64,000 bases of DNA from an uncultured Bacilli bacterium (GCA_910585045.1 CAJUCD010000009.1:5807-69806), one strand, 5' to 3'; shown: positions 1 to 9,295, counted from the first letter of the stretch. Notes: generated from the letters alone by a model not told the origin. Program-made: numbers and translations.

Positions 1-501
1 ATCCGCCACTTTAAGAGTTATCTTTACATAAGCATTCTTTGTAAATGTCTCATAAACACTACAAGCTTTATCTACTAAACACACTATTAAGCTTTCTCTA
101 TATCTTGGTGGCATAAAAGTTAAAGGAAACATATGCCTTTCTATTATATCAGCTTCCAAATAATTAACATTAAAATCTTTTCTCGCATTAAATAATGCTA
201 TTTTAGGATGTATTCTTCCATGCAATCCCACATTTCTCGTTGGCTTATATTTTTGATGCCAGTCATAAAGAAAATAATCATGTAAAAGAGCTCCTCTAAT
301 TAATTCTTTCTCATGAACTCTAATTTTCAAAAATTTACACAATCTATAACTATAATAAGAAACTGCAATTGAATGTAAAAGACAACTAGTATTACCATGT
401 TGTAAAAACCTATTCATCTTCCAAAACTTTTTCTTTTGCATAATTTCATCCAAATAACTTTTAAAAATTAAATCTTCTACTTCCTTATTTCTTAATTTCA
501 T
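1..501 (-). CDS. HD-domain phosphohydrolase, partial (C-terminus outside window)
   Basis: An open frame of 167 codons runs from an ATG at 501 to the window edge without a stop. It has a good ribosome site (AGGAG) seven bases upstream. The residues fit an HD-domain metal-dependent phosphohydrolase: a histidine-rich helix (GNTSCLLHSIAV), the HD doublet in GALLHDYFLYDWH, and a later ERHMFP. Known members hydrolyse nucleotides or phosphate esters in the cytoplasm; the substrate cannot be told here. The last gene of a minus-strand run, 49 bases after the helical-repeat gene. Confidence 0.75.
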   Translation of the reverse strand, partial: MKLRNKEVEDLIFKSYLDEIMQKKKFWKMNRFLQHGNTSCLLHSIAVSYYSYRLCKFLKIRVHEKELIRGALLHDYFLYDWHQKYKPTRNVGLHGRIHPKIALFNARKDFNVNYLEADIIERHMFPLTFMPPRYRESLIVCLVDKACSVYETFTKNAYVKITLKVAD

Positions 502-550
502 TGTAATTCTCCTAAAATAATTATATTACAAATATTTATAAATACCAACA

Positions 551-1966
551 CTAAATTTGCGAATATGTAAAATTTCTAGATTTTTTAACAACGTCTTTAT
601 CTCCATAAATATCTAGTAAGAATTTCATATCTTGCTTACTAAATAAACTATTATTTCGAACATAATCTATTGCAGCTAAATAATTATGAGCATCTATAAC
701 ATAAAGCTTTCTAACCAAACTTAAATACCCTTCTGGACCATCTACAGTTAAAATTCGTCCTAGCATATATTCTAAAACAGGACCTTTTTGATTACAAATA
801 ATCAAAAAAATAATTATAGAATCACCAGCAGTTTGAAAAAGATAATCAATTAAAGGTAATACTTCTTCGGAGCTAATAGTACTAGCTAAAACTCTCATTA
901 ATTTCTCATCATTTTCTAAAATAGCTTGTTCAATCAATTTCTTTTTCTGTCCACTACTAACTAACGAAAATATTTCTTCCATATCATTATAAGTATATTT
1001 TGAAATCATGTTTCTAAAACAACTTAAAACCATACTATTCTTAAAATTTAAATACATAGCTACTAAAATAATATTATGCGTTTTCAAGATTCTATCCTCT
1101 TGAATAATAGAATCTACACTAGAATGAGCTGAGGCAAAAGCACTCATTAAAGAGAGTTCTTCGCTTTTTGCTATATTTTCCAATAGCACATCCAAATTCT
1201 CATATTTTTTATAACCTTTTACAATAACTTCATGAATAGAATTTTCATATAATTGTGCTATACTCTCTTTATTATGATTATCATACATATCATCAGCTAA
1301 TTTCTCTAAGAAGCCTCTATACAACTGTGATTCATTACATAGAGCAAATAATTCTTCATTCAAAACTAAAGACAAATGAAACATTACTAAATAATCTTGT
1401 TTTTTTAAGGCTTTTTCTAATATATCTTTTTTATCGCTATTATCAAGTACAAATAATATATCAAACGGATTTAAAATAATTGCCATTCGAATTCTTGAAT
1501 AATCATTTTTTAAGGCCTCTTTAACTTGAGAATTATCCCATTCAAAATCTATAGGTTTATTTCTTGAATCTAAATATTTATTAATAAAATCCAAATAAAT
1601 TCCATAATCATGCATATTATTTTTTGCAATACTTTGTAAATCTTTTATATATTCTACATATCCAAATAACATTGAATACCCTAATATCAAAGCAAAATTA
1701 TTAAACATCGAAGATAAATTAAAACCTCTTTTATTATTATAATGCGACCAATCGATGATAGATTTCATTTGCATTTCATCTAAAGAATCAAACAAAACAG
1801 TCATCGCATAAGCATCTTGTGAATCCATAGCAAACCGAAATAAAACATCCAAATCATCTTTAGACACAGATTTTTTTAATTCTGGAAACATTTCTAATAA
1901 CATCACAGCATTAAGATAACAACCATCTTTAATTGAAGTTTTAAAACCTCTTGTAATTTTACTCAT
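551..1966 (-). CDS. Helical-repeat protein of unknown function, paralogue 1
   Basis: A 471-residue soluble, Leu/Ile-rich, apparently all-helical protein. I recognise no named family. Units such as AYAMTVLFDSLDEM and EKLMRVLASTISSE resemble ankyrin- or HEAT-like helix pairs. Its C-terminal end (NYLAAIDYVRNNSLF...) matches that of the gene just upstream (NYYRAIDFLRNNTFF...), so the two are tandem paralogues. I chose the ATG at 1966 rather than the TTG at 1975 because AGGGGT lies at a suitable distance. The alternative TTG overlaps the previous stop. Probably co-transcribed with its paralogue; no signal peptide or membrane segment. Confidence 0.6.
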   Translation of the reverse strand: MSKITRGFKTSIKDGCYLNAVMLLEMFPELKKSVSKDDLDVLFRFAMDSQDAYAMTVLFDSLDEMQMKSIIDWSHYNNKRGFNLSSMFNNFALILGYSMLFGYVEYIKDLQSIAKNNMHDYGIYLDFINKYLDSRNKPIDFEWDNSQVKEALKNDYSRIRMAIILNPFDILFVLDNSDKKDILEKALKKQDYLVMFHLSLVLNEELFALCNESQLYRGFLEKLADDMYDNHNKESIAQLYENSIHEVIVKGYKKYENLDVLLENIAKSEELSLMSAFASAHSSVDSIIQEDRILKTHNIILVAMYLNFKNSMVLSCFRNMISKYTYNDMEEIFSLVSSGQKKKLIEQAILENDEKLMRVLASTISSEEVLPLIDYLFQTAGDSIIIFLIICNQKGPVLEYMLGRILTVDGPEGYLSLVRKLYVIDAHNYLAAIDYVRNNSLFSKQDMKFLLDIYGDKDVVKKSRNFTYSQI

Positions 1967-1971
1967 AAATA

Positions 1972-3165
1972 TCAACCCCTATACACAATATTTCTAACTG
2001 AACGTAATTCTTTATTATCTCTTAATTCTTCTATCTCCTGCAATTCTACTTCATTAAAGAAAGTATTATTCCTTAAAAAATCTATTGCTCTATAATAATT
2101 AATACTAGCTATATTTCTTAACTTTTCGATCATCTCAACATAAAAATTTTTTCCCTTTAAAATTATAATTTTTAATAAAGCATAATCTAAATTATTTTCT
2201 TCCATACAAGCAATACACATCACTAATCTACTATCATTCAAATTATTAAACACAAAATCAATCATACTTGGAACATATATATTATTAGCAAAACTAATTA
2301 AAGCAATAGCTAAATTAATATTTTGTTTTTCTAAAGCTATTAAAGAATATTTCTCCTGTTCTTCTTCACTTAATAATCTAACTAACTTCAAATTTAATTC
2401 TAAACTATCTGCTGCTATAATATTATTAATTATTTTTTCTCTATTTATATTAGAAATATAATTTAAAGCTAATAATAAAAGGTTACACCTAATACTAACT
2501 TCTTGAATATTAAAGAACTCATCTAAAAATACTTCTTTTATCGATTCACTTTCCACAATCTGTATAAAGACTTCTTTTATTTTAACGAAATCCTTACTCA
2601 TTACTAAATTTTTAATCATTTTTGTTGCTTCTTCAATACTTATTAATAGTAAAAAAGCACTAATCCAATTAGAATTACTATGTAATATTTTTATTCCAAG
2701 TCGATCAATAAAAGAAGGACTTAAAGATGCTACTTGTACTGTATATTCATCTACTCTCGTGTTATAAAAGTAATCTAATATTGTTAACCTATTTTTATTA
2801 TCTTGCTTTTCACTATAGAAATTAAGCTTTATTAATTCATATAATAATGCTCTATTCTTAGTTTTTAAACCAACTTCCACATAATCATCAAAATATTTTT
2901 CTAAACTACAAAGAACTACTTCACAATCACAACTTAAAAGACACTTTATAATTCTAATTCGACTATATTTATTAACATAATCCATTAATATGTTAAGTAA
3001 AATAATTTCTTTATTAGAAAGAGCATAATTAACTATTATTCTCAGTTCACAATCTGATAACTTTAAGATTGCATCGGGATTATTAAAAAATTCCATTTTT
3101 AAAGTTTCTATATTACCTACTAATAACCAATATTTAAGTTTCATTTTCAACCACAAACTTCTCAT
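1972..3165 (-). CDS. Helical-repeat protein of unknown function, paralogue 2
   Basis: A 397-residue protein with repeated helical segments, rich in Leu, Ile, Asn and Lys, and without a signal peptide. An ideal ribosome site (AGGAGG) precedes the ATG. Its last 50 or so residues align by eye with those of the downstream neighbour at 551-1966, which starts 5 bases after this stop. Both look like helical solenoids, as in protein-binding scaffolds. Function unknown. A first gene of a two-gene operon that may extend into the HD-domain gene. Confidence 0.6.
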   Translation of the reverse strand: MRSLWLKMKLKYWLLVGNIETLKMEFFNNPDAILKLSDCELRIIVNYALSNKEIILLNILMDYVNKYSRIRIIKCLLSCDCEVVLCSLEKYFDDYVEVGLKTKNRALLYELIKLNFYSEKQDNKNRLTILDYFYNTRVDEYTVQVASLSPSFIDRLGIKILHSNSNWISAFLLLISIEEATKMIKNLVMSKDFVKIKEVFIQIVESESIKEVFLDEFFNIQEVSIRCNLLLLALNYISNINREKIINNIIAADSLELNLKLVRLLSEEEQEKYSLIALEKQNINLAIALISFANNIYVPSMIDFVFNNLNDSRLVMCIACMEENNLDYALLKIIILKGKNFYVEMIEKLRNIASINYYRAIDFLRNNTFFNEVELQEIEELRDNKELRSVRNIVYRG

Positions 3166-3225
3166 GTTTAAAAACCTCCTGTAAAAAGTAATTATACACT
3201 AAATTTCAAAAAAATTCCACAAAAA

Positions 3226-3246
3226 AACTCGGCAATACACCAAGTT
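3226..3246 (-). terminator. Intrinsic terminator of pgsA, overlapping its stop codon
   Basis: A 7-bp stem with one G-U pair and a seven-base loop, followed on the minus strand by a run of Us. The 5' arm includes part of the pgsA stop codon. Confidence 0.75.
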
Positions 3247-3838
3247 ATTTCTCTTTAAAAGAATCCTTTGTATTATTATAATATTGACATCCACTTACAA
3301 CCGACAAAATTGTAGCCACTATTATAAGGGCATAACCAACATTTAAATTAAGTAATTCAAAAGGCAAATTATAAAACATAGTTAATGCCATACCTATCAT
3401 CATGCACATAGTCTTAGCTTTTCCTAAAAAAGAAGCCGCTACTACTTTTCCTTTTTTACCACTAGCCATTTTAAAAGAATCAACAAATATATCTCTAGTA
3501 ATAATAATAACAGGAATTGCTACACTTATAAATCCATCATAAGCTAAAATAATTAAAAGACCATTAACTAATACTTTATCTGCTATAGCATCCATTACTT
3601 TTCCAAAATCTGTAACAAGATTACGACTTCTTGCGATATATCCATCTAAAAAATCAGTTAATGCCGCAATAACAAATAAAACCCCTGCAATTATATATTT
3701 AAGATCTATAACTATTTTTCCACCAATAATATAAGTTGGCACTCTAACACCTACACTATACCAAGGTATAACTAGCATAACTAAAATTATAATTGATAAT
3801 ATTATTCTTCCCATTGTAATTTTATTTGGTAAATTCAT
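3245..3838 (-). CDS. pgsA: CDP-diacylglycerol--glycerol-3-phosphate 3-phosphatidyltransferase
   Basis: Makes phosphatidylglycerol phosphate from CDP-diacylglycerol and glycerol 3-phosphate in the membrane, the committed step to phosphatidylglycerol. The CDP-alcohol phosphotransferase signature is complete around residues 62-88: DFLDGYIAR followed by GKVMDAIADK, with all the metal-binding aspartates. Four to six hydrophobic helices; 197 residues, the usual length. Sits 10 bases after the RodZ-like gene, the order seen in Bacillus (ymfM-pgsA). Starts with MNLPNKITMGR, typical for the family. Confidence 0.95.
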   Translation of the reverse strand: MNLPNKITMGRIILSIIILVMLVIPWYSVGVRVPTYIIGGKIVIDLKYIIAGVLFVIAALTDFLDGYIARSRNLVTDFGKVMDAIADKVLVNGLLIILAYDGFISVAIPVIIITRDIFVDSFKMASGKKGKVVAASFLGKAKTMCMMIGMALTMFYNLPFELLNLNVGYALIIVATILSVVSGCQYYNNTKDSFKEK

Positions 3839-3848
3839 AATTAATCTC

Positions 3849-4322
3849 CTATCTAAATTTTACATAACCTACTTCATTAGTAATACGCCCATCAATCGTA
3901 ATTTGTTTAACACTCCAAACAACTGCTAAAACTACTAATATTAATATAACTATATATATAGCAATATAGTAACTACGATTATATTTCCTTGGCTTTATGG
4001 TATAAGGACTAACAACTCTATTATTATCCTCACGCATATCTTTCTTAGCTTGCTTCTCAATTTCTTTAATTGGTATTTTTGAAGTATATTCAAACATATA
4101 CTCATTAAAATCATCAATTAATTTATCACTATCTAACCCTAAATATTTAGCATAATTAATTAAATATTCTTTTAAAACAAATATATCTTTAAAACAGCCT
4201 ATTTTACCTTCTTCTATATTTAATAAAAATTCTAATTTTATATTAAGATCTTGACTTGCTTCTTCTAGAGTTACTCCCGAGGACTCTCTTGTTTCCCTAA
4301 ATGTTCGACCAATGCTCTCCAA
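3849..4322 (-). CDS. RodZ-like helix-turn-helix membrane protein
   Basis: A 157-residue protein with an N-terminal cytoplasmic HTH_25-type domain (residues 5-75, GVTLEEASQDLNI) and one membrane segment near residues 118-137. Only a very short tail (about 20 residues) follows, much less than in full RodZ. Members link MreB to cell-wall synthesis. The start is a TTG at 4322, supported by AAGGAG ten bases upstream. Neighbour of pgsA as in Bacillus. The lack of the outer beta domain is notable. Confidence 0.8.
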   Translation of the reverse strand: MESIGRTFRETRESSGVTLEEASQDLNIKLEFLLNIEEGKIGCFKDIFVLKEYLINYAKYLGLDSDKLIDDFNEYMFEYTSKIPIKEIEKQAKKDMREDNNRVVSPYTIKPRKYNRSYYIAIYIVILILVVLAVVWSVKQITIDGRITNEVGYVKFR

Positions 4323-4351
4323 GCGCTAATCACTCCTTTAATTTACAAAAA

Positions 4352-4710
4352 AATAATATTCCTAAGCCATGTTCTGTTCCTGAAATTCAGGCGACAAATA
4401 TTTATCTACTAGTTTCCTAGTCCCTTACTCCATTCAAATTCTTTCGTAAGAGCTCTCCTACCATATTTTGGATTTCTCACTCGTGGGGTTTACCGCGTTC
4501 CATTTCCACCGTTTCCAGTTTCTTCGTCACTATGGCACTTTACAACTACTACATCCATGAGCAAAACTTTTAGGATGCTTCATCGCCGTTAGATTAAATC
4601 TACCAAAGGTTATTTTTTCCCTAAGCACGAACACTACAGCCATCGCAGAACTGTGTGAGCATGGACTTTCCTCTACATAATACCTATGCAGCATTTGTCT
4701 GAATATTATT
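4352..4710 (-). ncRNA. rnpB: RNase P RNA, class B
   Basis: The catalytic RNA of RNase P, which matures tRNA 5' ends. On the minus strand the hallmark GAGGAAAGTCCATGCTC lies close to the 5' end and ACAGAACATGGCTTAGG close to the 3' end; these form the conserved P4 core. The ends are set by a perfect 10-bp P1 helix: AATAATATTC at 4701-4710 pairs with GAATATTATT at 4352-4361, followed by a U tract. About 359 nt, a usual length. The P1 5' strand overlaps the last codons and stop of gpsB. Confidence 0.93.
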
Positions 4711-5032
4711 CATATTTTCCAAAGACCACTTTTTCTAATTGACTAATACGACGTAATAAATCAACATTACTAATAGAACCACTACCAGATGATTCATTAG
4801 CTACTAATTGTTCTCTAAGTTTTCTAATTTCCGCTTTTAACTTACTATTATCATCAGTCAAATCTTTAATTTCTTTTTCATTTCTTTTAATAATATTAAT
4901 AAACTCCGTATAGTCTCTAATCACCATGTCTAGATATTTATCAACTTCTTGAGGACGATATCCTCTAGCATCAATCTTAAATTCTTTATCTAGTATTTCT
5001 TGTGGAGTTAAATAAATCTTATCACTATACAT
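4706..5032 (-). CDS. gpsB: Cell-cycle protein GpsB (DivIVA domain)
   Basis: A small coiled-coil adaptor that shuttles penicillin-binding proteins between division and elongation sites. The DivIVA lipid-binding motif is at residues 22-40 (DARGYRPQEVDKYLDMV), then a long coiled coil (residues 45-80) and a short C-terminal helix. 108 residues, the usual length. It lies directly before rnpB, as in Bacillus, and the two overlap by a few bases. A consensus promoter precedes it. Confidence 0.92.
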   Translation of the reverse strand: MYSDKIYLTPQEILDKEFKIDARGYRPQEVDKYLDMVIRDYTEFINIIKRNEKEIKDLTDDNSKLKAEIRKLREQLVANESSGSGSISNVDLLRRISQLEKVVFGKYE

Positions 5033-5057
5033 TAATTTCCCTTCCTAACTTATATCT

Positions 5058-5087
5058 ATTATAATATTTTTTGTTCTATTTTGTCAA
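5058..5087 (-). promoter_or_regulatory. Sigma-A promoter of gpsB-rnpB
   Basis: TTGACA at 5082-5087 and TATAAT at 5058-5063 on the minus strand with an 18-base spacer, 26 bases before the gpsB ATG. It would also transcribe rnpB. Confidence 0.8.
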
Positions 5088-5100
5088 TATTCGAAACAAA

Positions 5101-5120
5101 AAAGAGCAATTATGCCCTTT
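5101..5120 (-). terminator. Terminator of the cohesin-like gene
   Basis: A 7-bp stem with one G-U pair (AAAGGGC / GCTCTTT) directly at the stop codon, followed by Us. Confidence 0.65.
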
Positions 5121-5802
5121 ATCTTCGAAATAACTTTTTAATAAAACTTCCTATCACATTAGAATTATTAATCTTTATATTTTCTTCATCTCTTTTAAAT
5201 AAACCTTTTATATTTTTAAAAAACTTTACAGCTTTCTTTCTTTTAACTTCCATTATAGAATCTTTTACGTTCTCTTTTTTAGTAATTTCTTCACTTACTT
5301 CTTCTTGCTCTTCTATAATTTCTACAGTTTCTATTTTATCCTCTTTTAATATGCCAATATTAATACTTTTATCTACAATTTGTGTATCTATCTTTTTAGC
5401 ATCATTATTTATTAACTCAATATTTTTAAATCCTAAAGTTGTTGTTCCTTCTTTTACAGGCCTTAAAACAAGCTCCAATATTGCACCATCTTCTATAATA
5501 CCATCATGAGAAAAAGAAATTCCAGCCATTTTTCCATTCTGCTCATTAAACCACATTTCAAAAGGTCTAGTTAAACTTGCAAATGATACATACTGTAAAT
5601 ACTCTGAATCTATATCTATTTGACCGCCTATACCAACTATCTTTTCTCCTGCAATATCATTTATAACAATATTTACTACAACATCATCACCAAGTATAAT
5701 ATCATCTTTCACTTGATAACTAACATTAGTTTTAGCTTGAACTATTCCCATACTAAAAAATATTCCTATTAAAAATAAAATACATTTATTTAGGCTTATC
5801 AT
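5119..5802 (-). CDS. Secreted cohesin-like protein
   Basis: A 227-residue protein from the ATG at 5802, preceded by a strong GGGGG site; upstream starts would spoil the signal peptide. A signal peptide (MISLNKCILFLIGIFFS...VQA) is followed by a beta-rich domain at residues 25-140 with features of cohesin-type modules: YQVKDDIILGDDVVVNI, DIDSEYLQY and GISFSHDG. A charged Glu/Lys linker and a basic tail (SFIKKLFRR) follow. No LPXTG motif or second membrane helix is seen. Cohesin modules bind dockerins or other surface proteins; the partner is unknown. Confidence 0.6.
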   Translation of the reverse strand: MISLNKCILFLIGIFFSMGIVQAKTNVSYQVKDDIILGDDVVVNIVINDIAGEKIVGIGGQIDIDSEYLQYVSFASLTRPFEMWFNEQNGKMAGISFSHDGIIEDGAILELVLRPVKEGTTTLGFKNIELINNDAKKIDTQIVDKSINIGILKEDKIETVEIIEEQEEVSEEITKKENVKDSIMEVKRKKAVKFFKNIKGLFKRDEENIKINNSNVIGSFIKKLFRR

Positions 5803-5830
5803 CCCAAATCCCCCTCTTAGATAAGTGTAT

Positions 5831-5859
5831 ATCCTACCATAAATTACCATAATTGTCAA
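5831..5859 (-). promoter_or_regulatory. Promoter of the cohesin-like gene
   Basis: TTGACA at 5854-5859, a 17-base spacer, and TAGGAT at 5831-5836 on the minus strand, about 29 bases before the chosen ATG. Confidence 0.6.
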
Positions 5860-5860
5860 A

Positions 5861-5962
5861 TTATTCCTTTTCTAAATAATCTAATGCATAATAAACATCC
5901 ATTTTAAAAATTAAGACATCTACCTCTCTAATAACATCATTAATTAATACATCATCTATCAT
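5861..5962 (-). CDS. Possible small acidic protein, 33 residues
   Basis: A short frame starting with ATG at 5962, with AGGTGTGGTGA just upstream. The product begins MIDDVLINDVIREVDV and ends LDYLEKE; it is acidic and looks helical. It lies between the divergent recU gene and the cohesin-like gene. No family recognised; the only support is the ribosome site and amphipathic look, so it may be spurious. Confidence 0.35.
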   Translation of the reverse strand: MIDDVLINDVIREVDVLIFKMDVYYALDYLEKE

Positions 5963-6125
5963 AAAATCACCACACCTATAATATCAAAAATAAACTACTT
6001 ATTCATTATGTTTCCCATTATTCGACAAAACATAACAAAACTTCCTTTGTAAACTTATAAGTAAAACTTCTTTTCTTTATAGAAATTTTATTCCCTTTAT
6101 AGTATAATTATCATTAGGTGATTAC

Positions 6126-6683
6126 ATGAAGTATCCTGGCAGCATAAATAAATCTTATAAAAAAACTATTGATTACAAAAACAGAGGTTTAGATTTAGAA
6201 AGCCTTATAAACGAAGCATGTAAGTATTATTTAGAACATAATATGGCTATAATATATAAAAAGCCCACACCTATTGGAATCGTTGATGTTGACTACAAAA
6301 ATGGTGCCATAATAAAAAAAGCCTATTTTAAAGAGCCCTCTACTTTAGATTATAATGGACTCTATAAGGGTAAATATATTGAATTTGATGCTAAAGAATG
6401 TAAAAGTAAAACTTCTTTTCCTATTCATAACATTCATATTCACCAAATAGAACATATTAAAAGAATTATTAATCATGGTGGTATAGCTTTTCTAATTATA
6501 AATATGAATTCTTCTTACTTTTTATTTAAAGGTGAAGATTTACTTGAATTCTTAAGTTTAGAAACAAGAAAAAGCATCCCCTATAATATAATATTAGAAA
6601 AAGGATATAAATTAAATTATAATTATAATATTGGGATTGACTATTTATCTGGAATAAATGAATCTTATAAGGAGTTGATATAA
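6126..6683 (+). CDS. recU: Holliday junction resolvase RecU
   Basis: Cuts Holliday junctions during recombination and chromosome segregation. Family features: N-terminal NRGLDLESLINEACKYY, the nuclease core PTPIGIVDVDY, YIEFDAKECKSKTSFP (acidic/Lys catalytic residues of the PD-(D/E)xK fold) and HQIEHIKRIINHGGIAFLII. 185 residues, normal length. The ATG has AGGTGA eight bases upstream and TATAAT at 6103-6108. It is directly followed by ponA, the classic recU-ponA pair. Confidence 0.95.
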   Translation: MKYPGSINKSYKKTIDYKNRGLDLESLINEACKYYLEHNMAIIYKKPTPIGIVDVDYKNGAIIKKAYFKEPSTLDYNGLYKGKYIEFDAKECKSKTSFPIHNIHIHQIEHIKRIINHGGIAFLIINMNSSYFLFKGEDLLEFLSLETRKSIPYNIILEKGYKLNYNYNIGIDYLSGINESYKELI

Positions 6684-9224
6684 ATGAAAATACCTAAAAT
6701 CAAAAAAACTAACAAACCAGAAAAAGTTAAAAAAAAGAAAACTAAAAAAATTAACAAAAAAAATGCAGTTTTAATATTTATTATAAGTTGTGGTATTATT
6801 GTTGCTAGTACTGTTTTAGCTTTTGCTTTATACATAATTGTAACATCACCCGATTTCGTACCTCAACAACTTTATACTAAAGAAGCAACTGTTATTTATG
6901 CTAAAGATGGATCAGAAATTGCCCGTATTGGTGATGCTAATGTTGAATTAGTAACTTATAATGATTTACCTGAAGTTTTAATAGATGCTTTAGTAGCTAC
7001 TGAAGACTCTAGATATTTCCAACATAATGGTTTTGATGCTGCTCGTTTTATTAAGGCTTCAATGGGTCAATTAGCTGGAAAAAATGCTGGTGGAGCTTCT
7101 ACTCTTTCCATGCAGGTAATTAAAAATACTTATACAAGTAATGAAGCTAAAGGTTTAAAAGGTATTATCCGAAAATTTACTGATATTTATATGGCCGTCT
7201 TCAAGCTAGAAGCAGTATATACTAAAGAAGAAATTATGGAGTTCTACTTAAATTCCCAATGGCTAAGTGTTAGTGGTTCAAGTTATTCTGATGATATTAA
7301 AGGTGTTGAACAAGGTAGTCAATATTTCTTTGGTAAATCCGTTGCAGATTTAACTCTTGCTGAAGCTAGTCTTTTAGTAGGAATGTTTAACAACCCTTTC
7401 TTCTTAAATCCTTACAACTATCCTGAAGCTGCTTCTGAGCGTCGTTCTGTAGTTTTAAGTTTAATGGTAAGACATGGCTATATTACACAAGAGGAAAAAG
7501 AATTTGCCGAATCAGTTCCAGTTCAAAGCTTATTAATAAAACATACATCTGATACAAGTAACAAATACCAAGCCTTCATTGATTATGTTTTAAAACAAGT
7601 TCAAGAAAAAACTGGCGACAGCCCTTCTAAAGTACCAATGGCTATTTACACAACTCTTGATTTAGGAGTTCAAGATGTCTTAAATCAACTAGCAGATGGC
7701 GATTTATATAAATTTGCTAATGATAAAGTCCAATTTGGTATGGCCGTTACAAGTACTGAAGATGGTTCGGTTGTAGCTCTATCTGGAGGACGAAATTATA
7801 TTCATACTGGTACTAATAGAGCTTTAACTAAAAGACAACCCGGATCAACAGCTAAAGCAATATTTGCTTATGGTCCTTATATAGAATATTTAAATGGTTC
7901 AACAGGTACTATATTTATTGATAAGCCTTGGAATTATACTAAAGGTGGAGCTGTACTAAATGCTGACCGTGGTTACAGAGGTCCAATTACAATGCGTTCT
8001 GCTCTTGTAGCATCTAGAAACGTTCCTGCTATTCAAGCATTCCAACAAGTATCTGCTGAAGTTGGCGTAGATAAGATTGGTGAATTTGTTAATAATGTAG
8101 GAATTGATTATGGCAAAGACTTATTTGAATCTTACGCTATAGGCGGAGGTATCACAGTTGACCCTCTTACTATGTCTGCAGCATATGCAACATTTGGTCG
8201 TGGTGGTTATTATATAGAACCTTATGCTTACACCAAAATTGTTTACTTAGAAACTGGTGAATCAATAAATAATCGAGTTGAGAAAAAACGCGCTATGAGT
8301 GAACAAACAGCTTACATGATTACCGATATGTTAGTTACAGGTGGAGCTAGTGGTGTTGGTGGAAACTTCAGTATTAGTGGTACACAAATCGCTGCTAAAG
8401 GTGGAACGACAACTATTTCTGCTGCTGACGCAAAAAAACTTGGTATTCCTGCCTCTGCAACTCCTGATCACTGGAATATAACATATAGTCCTGATTATTC
8501 TATTGCTTTATGGTATGGTTATGATCGAAACGATATTGGCTATTTAACTAGTGGAACTGGTATGCCAGCTCGTAAAAATATTATGAAAGCTGTTGCTACT
8601 AAAATATATAAGAAAAATTCAAAATTTAGTAAACCCTCGGGCGTTACGTCCGTAACAGTTGAACAAGAAACATATCCTACAAAACTTCCTAGTCAATATA
8701 CACCAAGCGCTCTAAAATTAACTGAGCTATATAAAAGTGGATATGAGCCATCTGAAGTATCTTCAAGATTTGACACATTAGCTAACCCAACAAATGGCAA
8801 ATCAACATTCAATGGTTCAACAATTACAATTTCATGGGACCCAATAAGTACTCCTGATGCTATTGACCCTATAAAAATAGAAGAAATGTATAATGACACT
8901 TATTGGAAATTCTTTGAAAAATATAAATCTGAATTTTATCAAAATCACATAACCTATAATAATAGCAACTTAGGCTCTGTAGGTTATCAAATATATTTAC
9001 AAGATAGCACTGGTAATTTAACAAGCTTAGGCTACACAACAAATACTAATTTTACATATCCTGCGAATGCTAGTGTAAGTGATTATAAGTTTGTTGTAAA
9101 ATCAGCTTATAACATCTTTAAAGATAATATGAGTAGTGGTCTAACAATTACAGCAGAAGCAAAAATAGATGATAATATAGGTAATATTGGGGGACCATCT
9201 GATCCAGATAATCCTTTAGAATAA
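6684..9224 (+). CDS. ponA: Class A penicillin-binding protein (PBP1a)
   Basis: Bifunctional peptidoglycan glycosyltransferase/transpeptidase. A very basic cytoplasmic tail and a membrane helix (residues 28-52) precede the glycosyltransferase domain (EDSRYFQHNGFD, GASTLSMQ, residues 100-260). The transpeptidase has the active serine in RQPGSTAK and the SRN motif in VASRNVPA. The third motif reads KGGTTT instead of the usual KTGT/S. An Fn3-like beta segment (residues 700-830) and a short low-complexity tail end the protein. Starts right after the recU stop. 846 residues, normal for the class. Confidence 0.93.
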   Translation: MKIPKIKKTNKPEKVKKKKTKKINKKNAVLIFIISCGIIVASTVLAFALYIIVTSPDFVPQQLYTKEATVIYAKDGSEIARIGDANVELVTYNDLPEVLIDALVATEDSRYFQHNGFDAARFIKASMGQLAGKNAGGASTLSMQVIKNTYTSNEAKGLKGIIRKFTDIYMAVFKLEAVYTKEEIMEFYLNSQWLSVSGSSYSDDIKGVEQGSQYFFGKSVADLTLAEASLLVGMFNNPFFLNPYNYPEAASERRSVVLSLMVRHGYITQEEKEFAESVPVQSLLIKHTSDTSNKYQAFIDYVLKQVQEKTGDSPSKVPMAIYTTLDLGVQDVLNQLADGDLYKFANDKVQFGMAVTSTEDGSVVALSGGRNYIHTGTNRALTKRQPGSTAKAIFAYGPYIEYLNGSTGTIFIDKPWNYTKGGAVLNADRGYRGPITMRSALVASRNVPAIQAFQQVSAEVGVDKIGEFVNNVGIDYGKDLFESYAIGGGITVDPLTMSAAYATFGRGGYYIEPYAYTKIVYLETGESINNRVEKKRAMSEQTAYMITDMLVTGGASGVGGNFSISGTQIAAKGGTTTISAADAKKLGIPASATPDHWNITYSPDYSIALWYGYDRNDIGYLTSGTGMPARKNIMKAVATKIYKKNSKFSKPSGVTSVTVEQETYPTKLPSQYTPSALKLTELYKSGYEPSEVSSRFDTLANPTNGKSTFNGSTITISWDPISTPDAIDPIKIEEMYNDTYWKFFEKYKSEFYQNHITYNNSNLGSVGYQIYLQDSTGNLTSLGYTTNTNFTYPANASVSDYKFVVKSAYNIFKDNMSSGLTITAEAKIDDNIGNIGGPSDPDNPLE

Positions 9225-9230
9225 AAAAGA

Positions 9231-9257
9231 AAATGGTATCTTATGATATCATTTTTT
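9231..9257 (+). terminator. Terminator of recU-ponA
   Basis: A 9-bp stem with one G-U pair and a four-base loop, followed by a U run, just after the ponA stop. Confidence 0.8.
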
Positions 9258-9295
9258 CTATATTATTAAATCTTATTTTTAATCTTCTTTCTAAA

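Noticed and set aside
5081..5509. Plus-strand frame of 142 codons opposite the cohesin-like gene
   Set aside because: Ser/Leu-rich antisense shadow, no ribosome site, and the minus-strand gene has a signal peptide and RBS.
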